DNA of 64,000 bases, taken from TMED109 sp002684605 (GTDB lineage: Bacteria > Pseudomonadota > Alphaproteobacteria > TMED109). This document shows positions 47,543 to 56,791 of the stretch, in pieces. Each line of letters starts with the position of its first letter. Position 1 is the first letter of the stretch. A program made the position numbers and the translations under genes. The notes below the pieces were generated by a model. It did no database searches, was not told where the DNA came from, and saw nothing but the letters and a program-made list of their open reading frames with translations. The stretch covers positions 184,409-248,408 of the forward strand of contig CAJWSU010000001.1 of NCBI GenBank assembly GCA_913046335.1, written 5' to 3'.

Positions 47543-48805
47543 TTATCTCACCTTACCTACTATTAGTGATGCATTCGTTCCACCAAAACCAAAAGAATTT
47601 GATAATGCTGTGTTAACTTCCATTTTTTTTGCCTTTAAGGGCACTAAATCTATTCCTTCAGCATTTTTGCATGGGTTATTTAAATTTAAAGTAGGTGGCA
47701 CTATATTGTTATATACACTTAATATGGAAAATATTGCTTCTACTGCCCCTGCGGCTCCTAGCATGTGGCCAACGGACGATTTTGTAGAACTTATAGATAT
47801 ATTGTAAATATTATCCTTAAATAACCTTTTAACGGCTCCTAATTCTATTTCATCGCCTAAAGGAGTGGAGGTTCCATGTGCATTGATATAATTAATTTCT
47901 GATGCATTGATATCTCCATTTACCATTGCTGCTTGCATGGCTCTAAAACCGCCATCTCCATCTTCTGCAGGAGCAGTAATATGATAAGCGTCTGCAGACA
48001 AACCATAACCTAATACTTCAGCATAAATTTTTGCTCCTCTAGATTTTGCATGCTCATAATCTTCAAGGACTACACAACCTGCACCTTCACCCATAACAAA
48101 CCCATCTCTTCCTTCATCCCATGGGCGTGAGGCTGTTGTCGGATTATCATTATAACTTGTAGAGAGAGCTCTAGCAGCTGCAAAGCCTGCAATACCTAAA
48201 CGCGTTATTGCTGCTTCTGAACCACCCGCAACCATTATATCGGCTTCATTTGCTCTAATTAGGCGTGCAGCATCTCCAATTGCATGCGCTCCAGTTGAAC
48301 ATGCTGATACTACAGATAAATTTGGTCCTTTAAAATTATTTTTAATAGATACTTGACCTGAGGCAAGGTTTATTAAACATGAAGGTATAAAAAAAGGACT
48401 TAGTCTTCTTGGTCCCTTTTCTTTTAAAACTAACGTAGCTTGCTCTATCGTAGATAATCCACCTATACCAGACCCTATTAAAACTCCTGATCTATGAGAA
48501 TCTTTATCATTTAAGACTACCCATTTACTATCTTTAATTGCTTGATCAGCGGCATCAATAGCAAATGCTATAAACCTATCTACTTTTCTTTGTTCTTTTA
48601 CCTCTAAACACCTATTAGGATCAAAACCATCTTCTTGGTCCACACTAGGTACATGTCCGCCTATTTTTGCCGGCAAATCTTCAGTATCAAAACCTTCAAT
48701 TTTTCCAATTCCGGATTCTGATTTTATAAGTTTATTCCATGAGCCTTCTACGGAAGCTCCTAAAGGAGTAACTAATCCTAAACCAGTTATAACGACCCTT
48801 CTCAT
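47543..48805 (-). CDS. fabF: Beta-ketoacyl-ACP synthase II
   Basis: 420-residue thiolase-fold KAS II that elongates acyl-ACP with malonyl-ACP. Catalytic triad: Cys in VVSACSTGAHAIGDA, His in NAHGTSTPLGD, and His in KSSVGHMLGAAG. The start MRRVVITGLGLVTPLG is standard. It follows acpP by 27 bp in a fabD-fabG-acpP-fabF-mltG unit. Confidence 0.97.
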   Translation of the reverse strand: MRRVVITGLGLVTPLGASVEGSWNKLIKSESGIGKIEGFDTEDLPAKIGGHVPSVDQEDGFDPNRCLEVKEQRKVDRFIAFAIDAADQAIKDSKWVVLNDKDSHRSGVLIGSGIGGLSTIEQATLVLKEKGPRRLSPFFIPSCLINLASGQVSIKNNFKGPNLSVVSACSTGAHAIGDAARLIRANEADIMVAGGSEAAITRLGIAGFAAARALSTSYNDNPTTASRPWDEGRDGFVMGEGAGCVVLEDYEHAKSRGAKIYAEVLGYGLSADAYHITAPAEDGDGGFRAMQAAMVNGDINASEINYINAHGTSTPLGDEIELGAVKRLFKDNIYNISISSTKSSVGHMLGAAGAVEAIFSILSVYNNIVPPTLNLNNPCKNAEGIDLVPLKAKKMEVNTALSNSFGFGGTNASLIVGKVR

Positions 48806-48832
48806 ATAAAAAAACCTCCTAATATATTAAGA

Positions 48833-49069
48833 TTAAGAATTTTGGCTCTCTATAAAACTTATCGCATCTTTAACAGTAGAAATAGTTTCGGCTGCATCAT
48901 CAGGAATTTCTATACTAAACTCTTCTTCAAATGCCATAACTAGCTCTACAGTATCTAAACTATCTGCCCCTAAATCATCTATAAAACTAGAATTTTCAGT
49001 AACCTTATCTTTTTCAACACCTAAATGTTCCATGACTATGTTTATTACTCTTTCCGAAATGTCGCTCAT
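48833..49069 (-). CDS. acpP: Acyl carrier protein
   Basis: 78-residue acidic helical protein with the phosphopantetheine serine in FIDDLGADSLDTVELVMAF. It carries acyl chains through fatty-acid synthesis and feeds LPS lipid A. An AGGGAATATAAA site precedes the ATG. The 136 bp gap to fabG is long for this cluster and may hold an acpP promoter. Confidence 0.98.
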   Translation of the reverse strand: MSDISERVINIVMEHLGVEKDKVTENSSFIDDLGADSLDTVELVMAFEEEFSIEIPDDAAETISTVKDAISFIESQNS

Positions 49070-49205
49070 ATATTTATATTCCCTATTTAAAGTTTGTTAA
49101 ACTATAATTATTTATGTTTCTCACAAATTATTTATATATATTCAAGTATTTTATTCTTTTTAATACACTTTATAATTTAAAAAAGACAATAAATTCTAAC
49201 CTATC

Positions 49206-49943
49206 TTAAAACATTGCCAAACCACCATTAACATGAATAGTACTTCCTGTAATATAAGAAGCTTCATTTGAAGACAAATATACAGATGCCGCAGCAATAT
49301 CTTCAGGCACTCCAAAGCGTTGAATAGGAATTTTTTGCATTAAATTGTTTTTTTGTTCTTCATTAAGCTCTTCGGTCATGGGTGTTTTAATAAAACCTGG
49401 CGCTATGCAGTTTACAGTAATATTTCTACTAGCTACTTCTAATGCTAATGACTTAGTCATACCTACTAAAGCAGCCTTAGATGCTACATAATTAGATTGG
49501 CCAGGGTTGCCAGTAAAAGCTACAACTGAACTAATTTGAATGATTCTTCCAAATCTTCGTTTCATCATTCCTTTTATAACTGATTTAGAAAGATAAAATG
49601 AAGAATTTAAATTTGTCTGAATAACTACATCCCAGACTTCATCTTGCATCCTCATCATCAATTGGTCTCTAGTAATACCAGCATTGTTAATTAAAATATC
49701 AATTTTACCGAGATCTTTTTCTACATTTGGAATTAATGTTTTTAAATCATCTTTATTACTTAAATCACACACAATCTGTTTATATGCCATAGAAGCGCTT
49801 TGGTTAATTTTATTTAATTTTTCCAGATTAGTCCCAGTTATGCATACTTTAGCTCCTTGTTTATGAAGAGCCATAGCAATAGATGCACCTATTCCTCCGG
49901 AAGCTCCTGTAACTAAAGCTGTTTTATCTTTTAAATTGAACAT
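49206..49943 (-). CDS. fabG: 3-oxoacyl-ACP reductase
   Basis: 245-residue SDR with the full catalytic set: NADPH loop TGASGGIGASIA, NNAGITRDQLMMRM, Ser in QISSVVAFTGNPGQ, and YVASKAAL (Tyr and Lys). It reduces beta-ketoacyl-ACP. Between fabD (25 bp upstream) and acpP. The complete active site contrasts with the two atypical SDRs in this window. Confidence 0.97.
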   Translation of the reverse strand: MFNLKDKTALVTGASGGIGASIAMALHKQGAKVCITGTNLEKLNKINQSASMAYKQIVCDLSNKDDLKTLIPNVEKDLGKIDILINNAGITRDQLMMRMQDEVWDVVIQTNLNSSFYLSKSVIKGMMKRRFGRIIQISSVVAFTGNPGQSNYVASKAALVGMTKSLALEVASRNITVNCIAPGFIKTPMTEELNEEQKNNLMQKIPIQRFGVPEDIAAASVYLSSNEASYITGSTIHVNGGLAMF

Positions 49944-49968
49944 TGAAACTTTTATATATTAAAAAATA

Positions 49969-50919
49969 TTATCCCTCAAGATTATTAATAAAATTTTCTA
50001 TATCATTAATATTTTGAATGGAAATAGATTCTACATTTTTATTAATTCTTTTTACTAAACCTGACAGTACATTACCCGCCCCTAATTCTATAAAAGATGA
50101 AACACCTAAGTCACACATATTTTGGATACTTTCTCTCCACCTTACTGTTTTAGTAATTTGTTTTATAAGACTTTCTTTTATTTTAAGGGGATCAGATATA
50201 GGCAAAGCATCTACATTATTTATTAAAATAATATTAGGGCTTAAAACTTCTAATGAATTTAAATGTTCCTCCATATCATCTGCCGCTTTTTTCATTAAAC
50301 CGCAGTGAAAAGGAGCGCTTACTGGCAGTTTTATAGCTCTTTTAATACCTAAGGATTTATAATCTGTGATTACTTTATCAACAACTGAACTATGTCCAGA
50401 AATAACCATCTGGCCTGGTGAATTATCGTTTCCAATATCTAATACTTCATTAACATTAAGATAATTTGATCTTAATTTATCAATTATATCAATCTCCACT
50501 CCAATAAGTGCCGCCATAGCTCCTACATTTATAGGAACGGCATTCTGCATAGCTTCACCTCTTAATCTTAATATCTTTGTAACGTCTGACAATTTTATTG
50601 CTCCTGAAGAAACTAAAGCTGAGTATTCTCCTAATGAATGTCCTGCTGTGAATTTACCTATTGATGATAATGGCTTATTTAACATTTTTTCCATAACTTT
50701 TACTATTGCGAAAGACATACACATTAAAGCTGGCTGAGTATTAACTGTTAATTTCAAATCTTCTTCATCTCCATTAAAAATAATATGAGATAATTTTAAG
50801 GATAAAGCGTCATCAACTTCTTCAAATACTTCTCTTGCTTCAGTGAAAGAATCATATAAATCTCTACCCATACCTATTTTTTGAGAACCTTGGCCTGGAA
50901 AAATAAATGCATTGCTCAT
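49969..50919 (-). CDS. fabD: Malonyl-CoA:ACP transacylase
   Basis: 316-residue transacylase with FPGQGSQKIGMGRDL, the nucleophile Ser in AGHSLGEYSAL, and the His-containing LPVSAPFHCGLM. It loads malonate on ACP for FabF. First gene of the fab unit, divergent from rpsF across 165 bp. Confidence 0.97.
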   Translation of the reverse strand: MSNAFIFPGQGSQKIGMGRDLYDSFTEAREVFEEVDDALSLKLSHIIFNGDEEDLKLTVNTQPALMCMSFAIVKVMEKMLNKPLSSIGKFTAGHSLGEYSALVSSGAIKLSDVTKILRLRGEAMQNAVPINVGAMAALIGVEIDIIDKLRSNYLNVNEVLDIGNDNSPGQMVISGHSSVVDKVITDYKSLGIKRAIKLPVSAPFHCGLMKKAADDMEEHLNSLEVLSPNIILINNVDALPISDPLKIKESLIKQITKTVRWRESIQNMCDLGVSSFIELGAGNVLSGLVKRINKNVESISIQNINDIENFINNLEG

Positions 50920-51084
50920 ATAAAAAGTCCTTAAATAATAATTAATTTATATTTAAATTTTTAAACTAATTTTTGAAATCTTAAAACTTTTTTTATAACT
51001 AATTTAATAAGAATACTTGATTAATAAGTAATTTTAGTTTACCAAACTCCTCATATATATAAAAATTATTCAGAAAGACAAAAC

Positions 51085-51417
51085 ATGGCATTTTATGAGA
51101 GCATATTTATAACTCGACAAGAATTAGGCGAAAAAGAAATTGAAAAAACTATAGAAAATTTTAAAGGTATTTTGGAAAAAAATAACGCTGATTTAGTAGA
51201 TACTGAATTATGGGGACTTAGAAACTTAGCTTACAAGATAGAAAAAAATAAAAAAGGTCATTATGTTGTTCTGAAAATTTCTGGAAACGGTCAAGCAATT
51301 CATGAATTAGAGCGCAATATGAGAATAGATGAAAACATAATTAGATATTTATCTCTAAAAACTGATGCTATTAATACTGAGCCTTCTATGCTCGCTAAAA
51401 AAGCTCAAGAGGTATAA
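51085..51417 (+). CDS. rpsF: 30S ribosomal protein S6
   Basis: 110 residues, MAFYESIFITRQELGEKEIE, with LRNLAYKIEKNKKGHYVVL and DENIIRYLSLK, the normal S6 fold and length. It binds with S18 on the 30S platform. Head of the rpsF-rpsR-DUF2232-rplI unit, the usual alphaproteobacterial order. Confidence 0.97.
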   Translation: MAFYESIFITRQELGEKEIEKTIENFKGILEKNNADLVDTELWGLRNLAYKIEKNKKGHYVVLKISGNGQAIHELERNMRIDENIIRYLSLKTDAINTEPSMLAKKAQEV

Positions 51418-51455
51418 TCAAGAAGAAATTAACTACAAAAAGTAGGAGTAACAAG

Positions 51456-51716
51456 TTGCAAAGAGATAAAAAATTCGAAGATAACGACTCATCAGGAGCA
51501 AAGCCCTTTTTTAGAAGAAAAAAAACCTGTCCTTTCAGTGGGCCAGAGGCTATAAAGATAGACTTTAGAGATACAAGAACATTAAATAAATTTGTTTCAG
51601 AACGAGGAAAAATTATTCCCGCAAGAATTAGTGCTGTATCTGCACCTAAACAAAGAAAGCTAGCACAAGCTATAAAAAGAGCTAGAATATTAGCATTAAT
51701 GCCTTACCTTGCATAA
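51456..51716 (+). CDS. rpsR: 30S ribosomal protein S18
   Basis: 86 residues with RRKKTCPFSGPEAIKIDFRD and LAQAIKRARILALMPYLA. The start is TTG at 51456 behind a good AGGAG site (51444-51448); no ATG lies near. It pairs with S6 on the 30S subunit. The basic N-terminus is a little extended, as in other Alphaproteobacteria. Confidence 0.96.
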   Translation: MQRDKKFEDNDSSGAKPFFRRKKTCPFSGPEAIKIDFRDTRTLNKFVSERGKIIPARISAVSAPKQRKLAQAIKRARILALMPYLA

Positions 51717-51734
51717 TAATACTTTGCTCTAAAT

Positions 51735-52610
51735 ATGCCGTTTAAGGCTATATTAAATTCTTTAATACTTGGCGTTTTATCTAGTATATTTACTATAGGT
51801 TTTAATTTTTTTGGTGCAATATTGCTTTTTTTTTCTTATTTTTCTCCTTTACCTATATTTGTAGCTACTCTTTATTACGGTTTATATGGTACAATTTTTA
51901 GTGCTTTAATAAGTTTTGGCATTATCGTTTTAATGGCATCAACCCATATAGGCATAATTTTTATTATATCTAATATTTTACCCTCAGTAATTCTTTTTCT
52001 GGATAGAACTGGTAACAAATTTAGCTACCAAAATTTTATCTCTAGATTAACTGCAGTTAACGGATTTTTATATATAATATTAATTTTTATATATCCAAAT
52101 AAAATTAATGACGTAATAAAAACATTTAGTAATTATCTACAGAAAAGTTTTGGCAATAACTTAAAAATAGAAACAGCCATCTTAGATATGACGCCCGCTA
52201 TTATAATTTCTACTTGGTTCTTAATATTATTATTAAATTTTATAATAGCTAGAAAGGTTTTAACAAAAGGTTTTATTAATTTTAAAGATAAAATATTAAA
52301 TTTAAAATTACAGTCCTGGCTCATAACTATTTTTATACTATTTTTAATTCCTGCAGCTTTGCTCAGTGAAGAAAATAGTGTATGGTTTCGCTCTTTGGCT
52401 TTAATTTATGCAATACCAATCACTATTCAAGGTATAACTGTTATACATATTTTGCTTAAACGAAATAAAAATGGTGCTTTTTTAATTTATTCATTTTATA
52501 CTTTAGTCTTCTTTATTCCATTTTCTATACCGTTAATTACAGCAACTGGCGTATTGGACCATATATATAATTTTAGAAGTTTAAAAAAAAATAACTCAGA
52601 TATTGATTAG
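51735..52610 (+). CDS. DUF2232 membrane protein
   Basis: 291-residue polytopic membrane protein with about eight hydrophobic segments, sitting between rpsR and rplI as DUF2232 proteins regularly do. The start FKAILNSLILGVLSSIFTIG and PLPIFVATLYYGLYGTIFSAL fit the family. The function is unknown; a role as a substrate-binding-like membrane component has been suggested for related families only. Confidence 0.82.
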   Translation: MPFKAILNSLILGVLSSIFTIGFNFFGAILLFFSYFSPLPIFVATLYYGLYGTIFSALISFGIIVLMASTHIGIIFIISNILPSVILFLDRTGNKFSYQNFISRLTAVNGFLYIILIFIYPNKINDVIKTFSNYLQKSFGNNLKIETAILDMTPAIIISTWFLILLLNFIIARKVLTKGFINFKDKILNLKLQSWLITIFILFLIPAALLSEENSVWFRSLALIYAIPITIQGITVIHILLKRNKNGAFLIYSFYTLVFFIPFSIPLITATGVLDHIYNFRSLKKNNSDID

Positions 52611-52657
52611 ATAATTAATTAGTATAAAGTCAAAAAAATATTAACAGGAGTAAAATT

Positions 52658-53281
52658 ATGGAAGTTATTCTTTTAGAGAGAATTGAAAAACTAGGTAAAT
52701 TAGGAGATGTTGTAAAAGTTAAAGCTGGCTTTGCTAGAAACTATTTACTTCCACAAAAAAAGGCTCTGCGTGCCAATAAAGAAAATTTATCAATTTATGA
52801 AAAAGAAAAAGAGAAATATGAGGTTTTAAATAAAGAAAAACTATCAGAAGCTGAAAAAATTGCTAAAACAATGGAAAATATAAGTATTAATATCATCAAG
52901 CAAGCAAGTGATTCAGGACAATTATATGGATCTGTTAGCACTAGAGATATTGCAGATGAATTAAAAGCTCAAGGTCATGAAATTGAAAAAAGACAGGTGA
53001 TCCTTAAATCTGTTATAAAAAATATTGGGCACCATGAAGTTCGTGTTGTAATACACCCAGAATTTATAATTAATATTTCTGTAAACATAGCAAGAACACT
53101 TGAAGAACTAACTATGAAATCTGAAGAAATAGCTGACAAAGAACAAAAAGAAAAAGAAGCTTCTGAAATGCTTGCTATCGAGCAAGAAAAAAGAAATGCT
53201 GCAGAAATTACCTCTAAAGAAAAAGAAGAAGTTGATAATGAGAATTCTAAAGAAGAGCATGAAGAAGAAATTATAGAATAA
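52658..53281 (+). CDS. rplI: 50S ribosomal protein L9
   Basis: 207 residues. N-terminal domain MEVILLERIEKLGKLGDVV with VKAGFARNYLLPQKKAL, the long linker helix, and the C-terminal rRNA-binding domain with GQLYGSVSTRDIADELK. After about residue 150 there is a Glu/Lys-rich coiled tail (KEQKEKEASEML...), longer than the 150-residue E. coli form; such tails are common in Alphaproteobacteria. Strong ACAGGAG ribosome site. Confidence 0.96.
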   Translation: MEVILLERIEKLGKLGDVVKVKAGFARNYLLPQKKALRANKENLSIYEKEKEKYEVLNKEKLSEAEKIAKTMENISINIIKQASDSGQLYGSVSTRDIADELKAQGHEIEKRQVILKSVIKNIGHHEVRVVIHPEFIINISVNIARTLEELTMKSEEIADKEQKEKEASEMLAIEQEKRNAAEITSKEKEEVDNENSKEEHEEEIIE

Positions 53282-53391
53282 AAAAAAGAATAGTTATTAA
53301 TATTTATTTAAGAAATTAACTTATTAACACTATTCATGTAATTAACGTTATTCACATATGTCGACCTTATTATTATGTGCTATAAAAAGTT

Positions 53392-54876
53392 ATGTTAAAT
53401 AATATACAAGATATCAGTTCTAATAATAACGCTACTTCTTATACATTACCTCACTCCGTTGAGGCAGAAGAAGCTTTATTAGGCTCAATATTAATAGATA
53501 ATGATGTCTACAATAGAATCACCTTTGATCTTCCATTAAAAAGTATTCATTTTTTTGTTCCTGTACATGGAAGAATATATGAAGCAGCTCAAAAATTAAT
53601 AAATAACGGACAGATTGCTGATACCATTACTTTAGGACAATATTTTGAGAAGGACCCCGCCCTAATTGAAATAAATGGTAGCAATCATTTAATAAAACTT
53701 ACTGAGTCTTCTGATATACAATCTAGTACAGACCATTATGCAAAATTAATCTATGATCTTTCTTTAAGAAGAGAACTAATAAGGTTATCTCAAGAAATAG
53801 GACTGCAAGCAGCAAACCCTAACATAGATGATAGTGCCAACTCACAAATAGAAATGGCAGAAAGTAAATTATTTTTACTAGCCGAGACTGGAGAAATTAA
53901 TAAAGGCCCTATAGCATTTGTTGATTCATTGAATGAGACTATATCTAGCGCAGAAGCTGCTCATAAAAGAGATGGACAATTGTCCGGTATCACTACAGGC
54001 TTAAAATCTATGGATGAGCTTCTTGGAGGCTTGCATAAATCAGACTTAATTATAATCGCTGGTCGGCCAAGTATGGGAAAGACAGCTTTAGCTACCAATA
54101 TTGCTTTTCAAGCTGCTAAAAAATATAAAACTGAAAGTGATGAAGCTATACTTTTTTGCTCTCTTGAAATGTCAAGTGTGCAGTTAACTAATAGAATTTT
54201 GGCAGAACAGGCAAAAATTTCCTCTGAAAAAATTAGAAGAGGACAATTAAGTAATGATGAATTTATGAATTTAGTAAGAGCTAGCCAAAGTATACAAGAT
54301 AGAAAGCTATTTATTGATGAAACTCCAGCATTATCAGTACCTCAATTAAGAACAAGAGCTAGAAGGATAAAAAGGTCTCATGGTGGGCTAAAGTTGATAG
54401 TTCTAGATTATTTACAACTTATGAGTGCTGTAAATAACTCTGGCAATAGAGTACAAGAAATATCCGAAATAACACAAGGTTTAAAAGCAATCGCTAAAGA
54501 ATTAGATGTTCCTGTCGTAGCTCTAAGCCAGTTATCAAGAGCAGTTGAACAAAGAGAGGATAAAAGACCACAATTAGCTGATTTAAGAGAGTCAGGTACT
54601 ATTGAACAAGATTCTGATGTTGTAATGTTTGTATATAGACAATCCTATTATGAAGAAAGAGCAGAACCAAGAAAAACTGGCACAGAAACTGATGACAAAT
54701 TTCATAATAGATATCTTGAATGGCAACAAACTCTTGAAAAAGTACAAAATACTGCTGATGTGATTATTGCGAAACAAAGACATGGTCCAATTGGAAATGT
54801 TAAACTTCATTTTGAGGCTTCATTAACTAAATTTTCTGACTTAGCTGAAGAATATAGGTCAGATGATGGAACTTGA
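53392..54876 (+). CDS. dnaB: Replicative DNA helicase
   Basis: 494 residues: N-terminal domain (PHSVEAEEALLGSILID) and RecA-like helicase domain with Walker A IIAGRPSMGKTALATN, ILFCSLEMSSVQLTNR, Walker B LIVLDYLQLMS, and ADLRESGTIEQDSDVVMF. Hexameric 5'-3' helicase at the fork. 3' end overlaps alr by 14 bp. Confidence 0.97.
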   Translation: MLNNIQDISSNNNATSYTLPHSVEAEEALLGSILIDNDVYNRITFDLPLKSIHFFVPVHGRIYEAAQKLINNGQIADTITLGQYFEKDPALIEINGSNHLIKLTESSDIQSSTDHYAKLIYDLSLRRELIRLSQEIGLQAANPNIDDSANSQIEMAESKLFLLAETGEINKGPIAFVDSLNETISSAEAAHKRDGQLSGITTGLKSMDELLGGLHKSDLIIIAGRPSMGKTALATNIAFQAAKKYKTESDEAILFCSLEMSSVQLTNRILAEQAKISSEKIRRGQLSNDEFMNLVRASQSIQDRKLFIDETPALSVPQLRTRARRIKRSHGGLKLIVLDYLQLMSAVNNSGNRVQEISEITQGLKAIAKELDVPVVALSQLSRAVEQREDKRPQLADLRESGTIEQDSDVVMFVYRQSYYEERAEPRKTGTETDDKFHNRYLEWQQTLEKVQNTADVIIAKQRHGPIGNVKLHFEASLTKFSDLAEEYRSDDGT

Positions 54877-56005
54877 TAAGCTAAGTATAAAATTAAGAAA
54901 AAAATCTCTAAAATACTTATCTCAATATGGTACTGTGTCTTATATAAATAAAAGAAATATAGTTCATAACTCTAAACTTATTATAAGAAAATCTAAAAAT
55001 AAAATTATTAGTCCAGTTATTAAAGCAGATGCCTATGGAATAGGAGCAAAAATATTAATTAAAATTTTAATTGAATGTGGCTATAAAAGTTTTTTTCTGG
55101 GTAACCTATCTGAAGGTCAAGAAATCAGAAAAAAATATAAAAATGTAGAGCTGTTTATTTTGAACTGTGGACAGCCATTTAATATTGAACTCCTTAAGAA
55201 GTATAAATTAATTCCTGTAATAAATAACTTAGAAGATTTAAAATTATGGGTTCAACATACTTCTCAAGAAGACTATTGCATTCTACATATTGACACTGGA
55301 ATGAATCGATTAGGTATGAATTTACAAGAAATAAAAAAACTGTCAGATAAAGAAGTTTTTAAAAATATAAATATAAAATTTATCATGAGTCATTTTACAT
55401 GTGCGGAAGATGCTAATAATTTAATTAATAAAACACAGTTAGAGAAATTATTAAATTGTGCTAAAATATTAAAAAAGATATATAAAAAAGAAATAAAAAC
55501 AAGTATATGCAACTCTTCAGGTATTTGGCTAGGCACTAAATATTTATTAGATATTATAAGACCGGGAGCGGCTTTTCTAGGAATAAACCCTACATTAAAT
55601 AAAGAAAACCCTCTCAAAGAAGCATTATCACTTTATGCACAAATAACTCAAATTAAAGAAGTTCAAAAAAATGAAACTATAGGATATGGAAGAACATTAA
55701 CTATAAAAAAAGATACTAAAATAGCTACTTTATCAATAGGTTATTCTAATGGGCTATCAAGACTATTATCTAATACTGGAAACGTATATATTAATAATAA
55801 AAAAATGAAAATCCTAGGAAGGGTATCAATGGATCTAACAGTTATAGATATCAGTAAGTTTAAAAGTGATGAAGTCAAAAATGGAGATATAGTAGAAATA
55901 TTTGGGCCTAATAGAAGTTTGGAAGAGTTTGCTAAAATGAATAAAACAATTCCTTATGAAATATTATGTACTATGGCAAAAAGTAATCCTAAAATAATAA
56001 TATAA
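54863..56005 (+). CDS. alr: Alanine racemase
   Basis: 380-residue PLP enzyme making D-alanine for peptidoglycan. The PLP lysine is in VIKADAYGIGA, the barrel has HIDTGMNRLGMN and SHFTCAEDANN, and the C-terminal domain has the catalytic Tyr in GYGRTLTI and GRVSMDLTVIDIS. The start lies within dnaB (two adjacent Met codons at 54863 and 54866), so expression is probably coupled to dnaB. Confidence 0.95.
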   Translation: MMELDKLSIKLRKKSLKYLSQYGTVSYINKRNIVHNSKLIIRKSKNKIISPVIKADAYGIGAKILIKILIECGYKSFFLGNLSEGQEIRKKYKNVELFILNCGQPFNIELLKKYKLIPVINNLEDLKLWVQHTSQEDYCILHIDTGMNRLGMNLQEIKKLSDKEVFKNINIKFIMSHFTCAEDANNLINKTQLEKLLNCAKILKKIYKKEIKTSICNSSGIWLGTKYLLDIIRPGAAFLGINPTLNKENPLKEALSLYAQITQIKEVQKNETIGYGRTLTIKKDTKIATLSIGYSNGLSRLLSNTGNVYINNKKMKILGRVSMDLTVIDISKFKSDEVKNGDIVEIFGPNRSLEEFAKMNKTIPYEILCTMAKSNPKIII

Positions 56006-56023
56006 TAATAAGAAAAATTAATA

Positions 56024-56713
56024 ATGGATTTTAACAATTTAAATATAAACACATTGGATATAATATTACTAATAAGTATTATTATATCTGTAATAATAGG
56101 CTATAGCAGAGGTCTCATAAGAGAATTCTTATCTATTTTTAACTGGTTATTTGCAAGTTGGTTCTCCTTTAAATATTATTCTAAATTAAAAACCTCTATG
56201 CTAGACTTTATCTCTACTGAGATATTAGCTGATGCATTATCTTTTGGCTTAATTTTTCTAACTATTATTATTACTATAACTATGATATCAAATTTTATTT
56301 CTAAAAATATTAAAAACTCTTTGCTTGGACCTATTGATAAGATTTTAGGAGTGTTTTTTGGGTTAATTAGAGCAATTATGCTTATTTTAGTATTAGTAAT
56401 CGCAGGCAATCAAACAATATGGAAAAATAATACAATTCCTGCTTTTTTATCAGAAGCTAATAGCTATCAAATAATCATATTAGGTATTACATATTTAGAA
56501 AAAATTTTTCCTGATGAAATAATATCTTTTGATTATGAATCAATAGATATTAAAAAGTTAAATTTAAATAATATTATAGATAAAAATAAATTATTTGAAG
56601 AGCCTCCAATTAAAAAAGATGGTGAAAAAGAAGGGGCTTATACTCCTGCTGAAAGAGAGCAGATGGATAGACTAAATAATTTAGAGACAATTGAGACGGA
56701 GAGTAGTAATTAA
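56024..56713 (+). CDS. cvpA: CvpA family membrane protein
   Basis: 229 residues with four hydrophobic segments in the first ~130 residues. The CvpA pattern IIIGYSRGLIREFLSIFNWL near the N-terminus is clear; DKILGVFFGLIRAIM follows. The C-terminal ~70 residues are charged and cytoplasmic. In E. coli cvpA precedes purF and is linked to colicin V export; here too it lies 78 bp ahead of purF. Confidence 0.88.
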   Translation: MDFNNLNINTLDIILLISIIISVIIGYSRGLIREFLSIFNWLFASWFSFKYYSKLKTSMLDFISTEILADALSFGLIFLTIIITITMISNFISKNIKNSLLGPIDKILGVFFGLIRAIMLILVLVIAGNQTIWKNNTIPAFLSEANSYQIIILGITYLEKIFPDEIISFDYESIDIKKLNLNNIIDKNKLFEEPPIKKDGEKEGAYTPAEREQMDRLNNLETIETESSN

Positions 56714-56791
56714 TTAAAGAAAGTATTAAAGCTATATTATAAATGTTACAATTAAGATGATTTATATATTTAAAGGAAAATAATAATACAT

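Noticed and set aside
53348..53356. TTATTCACA, a DnaA-box-like site ahead of dnaB
   Set aside because: With this base composition several such 9-mers are expected by chance per 64 kb; no cluster is present, so it is not called an origin or regulator site.
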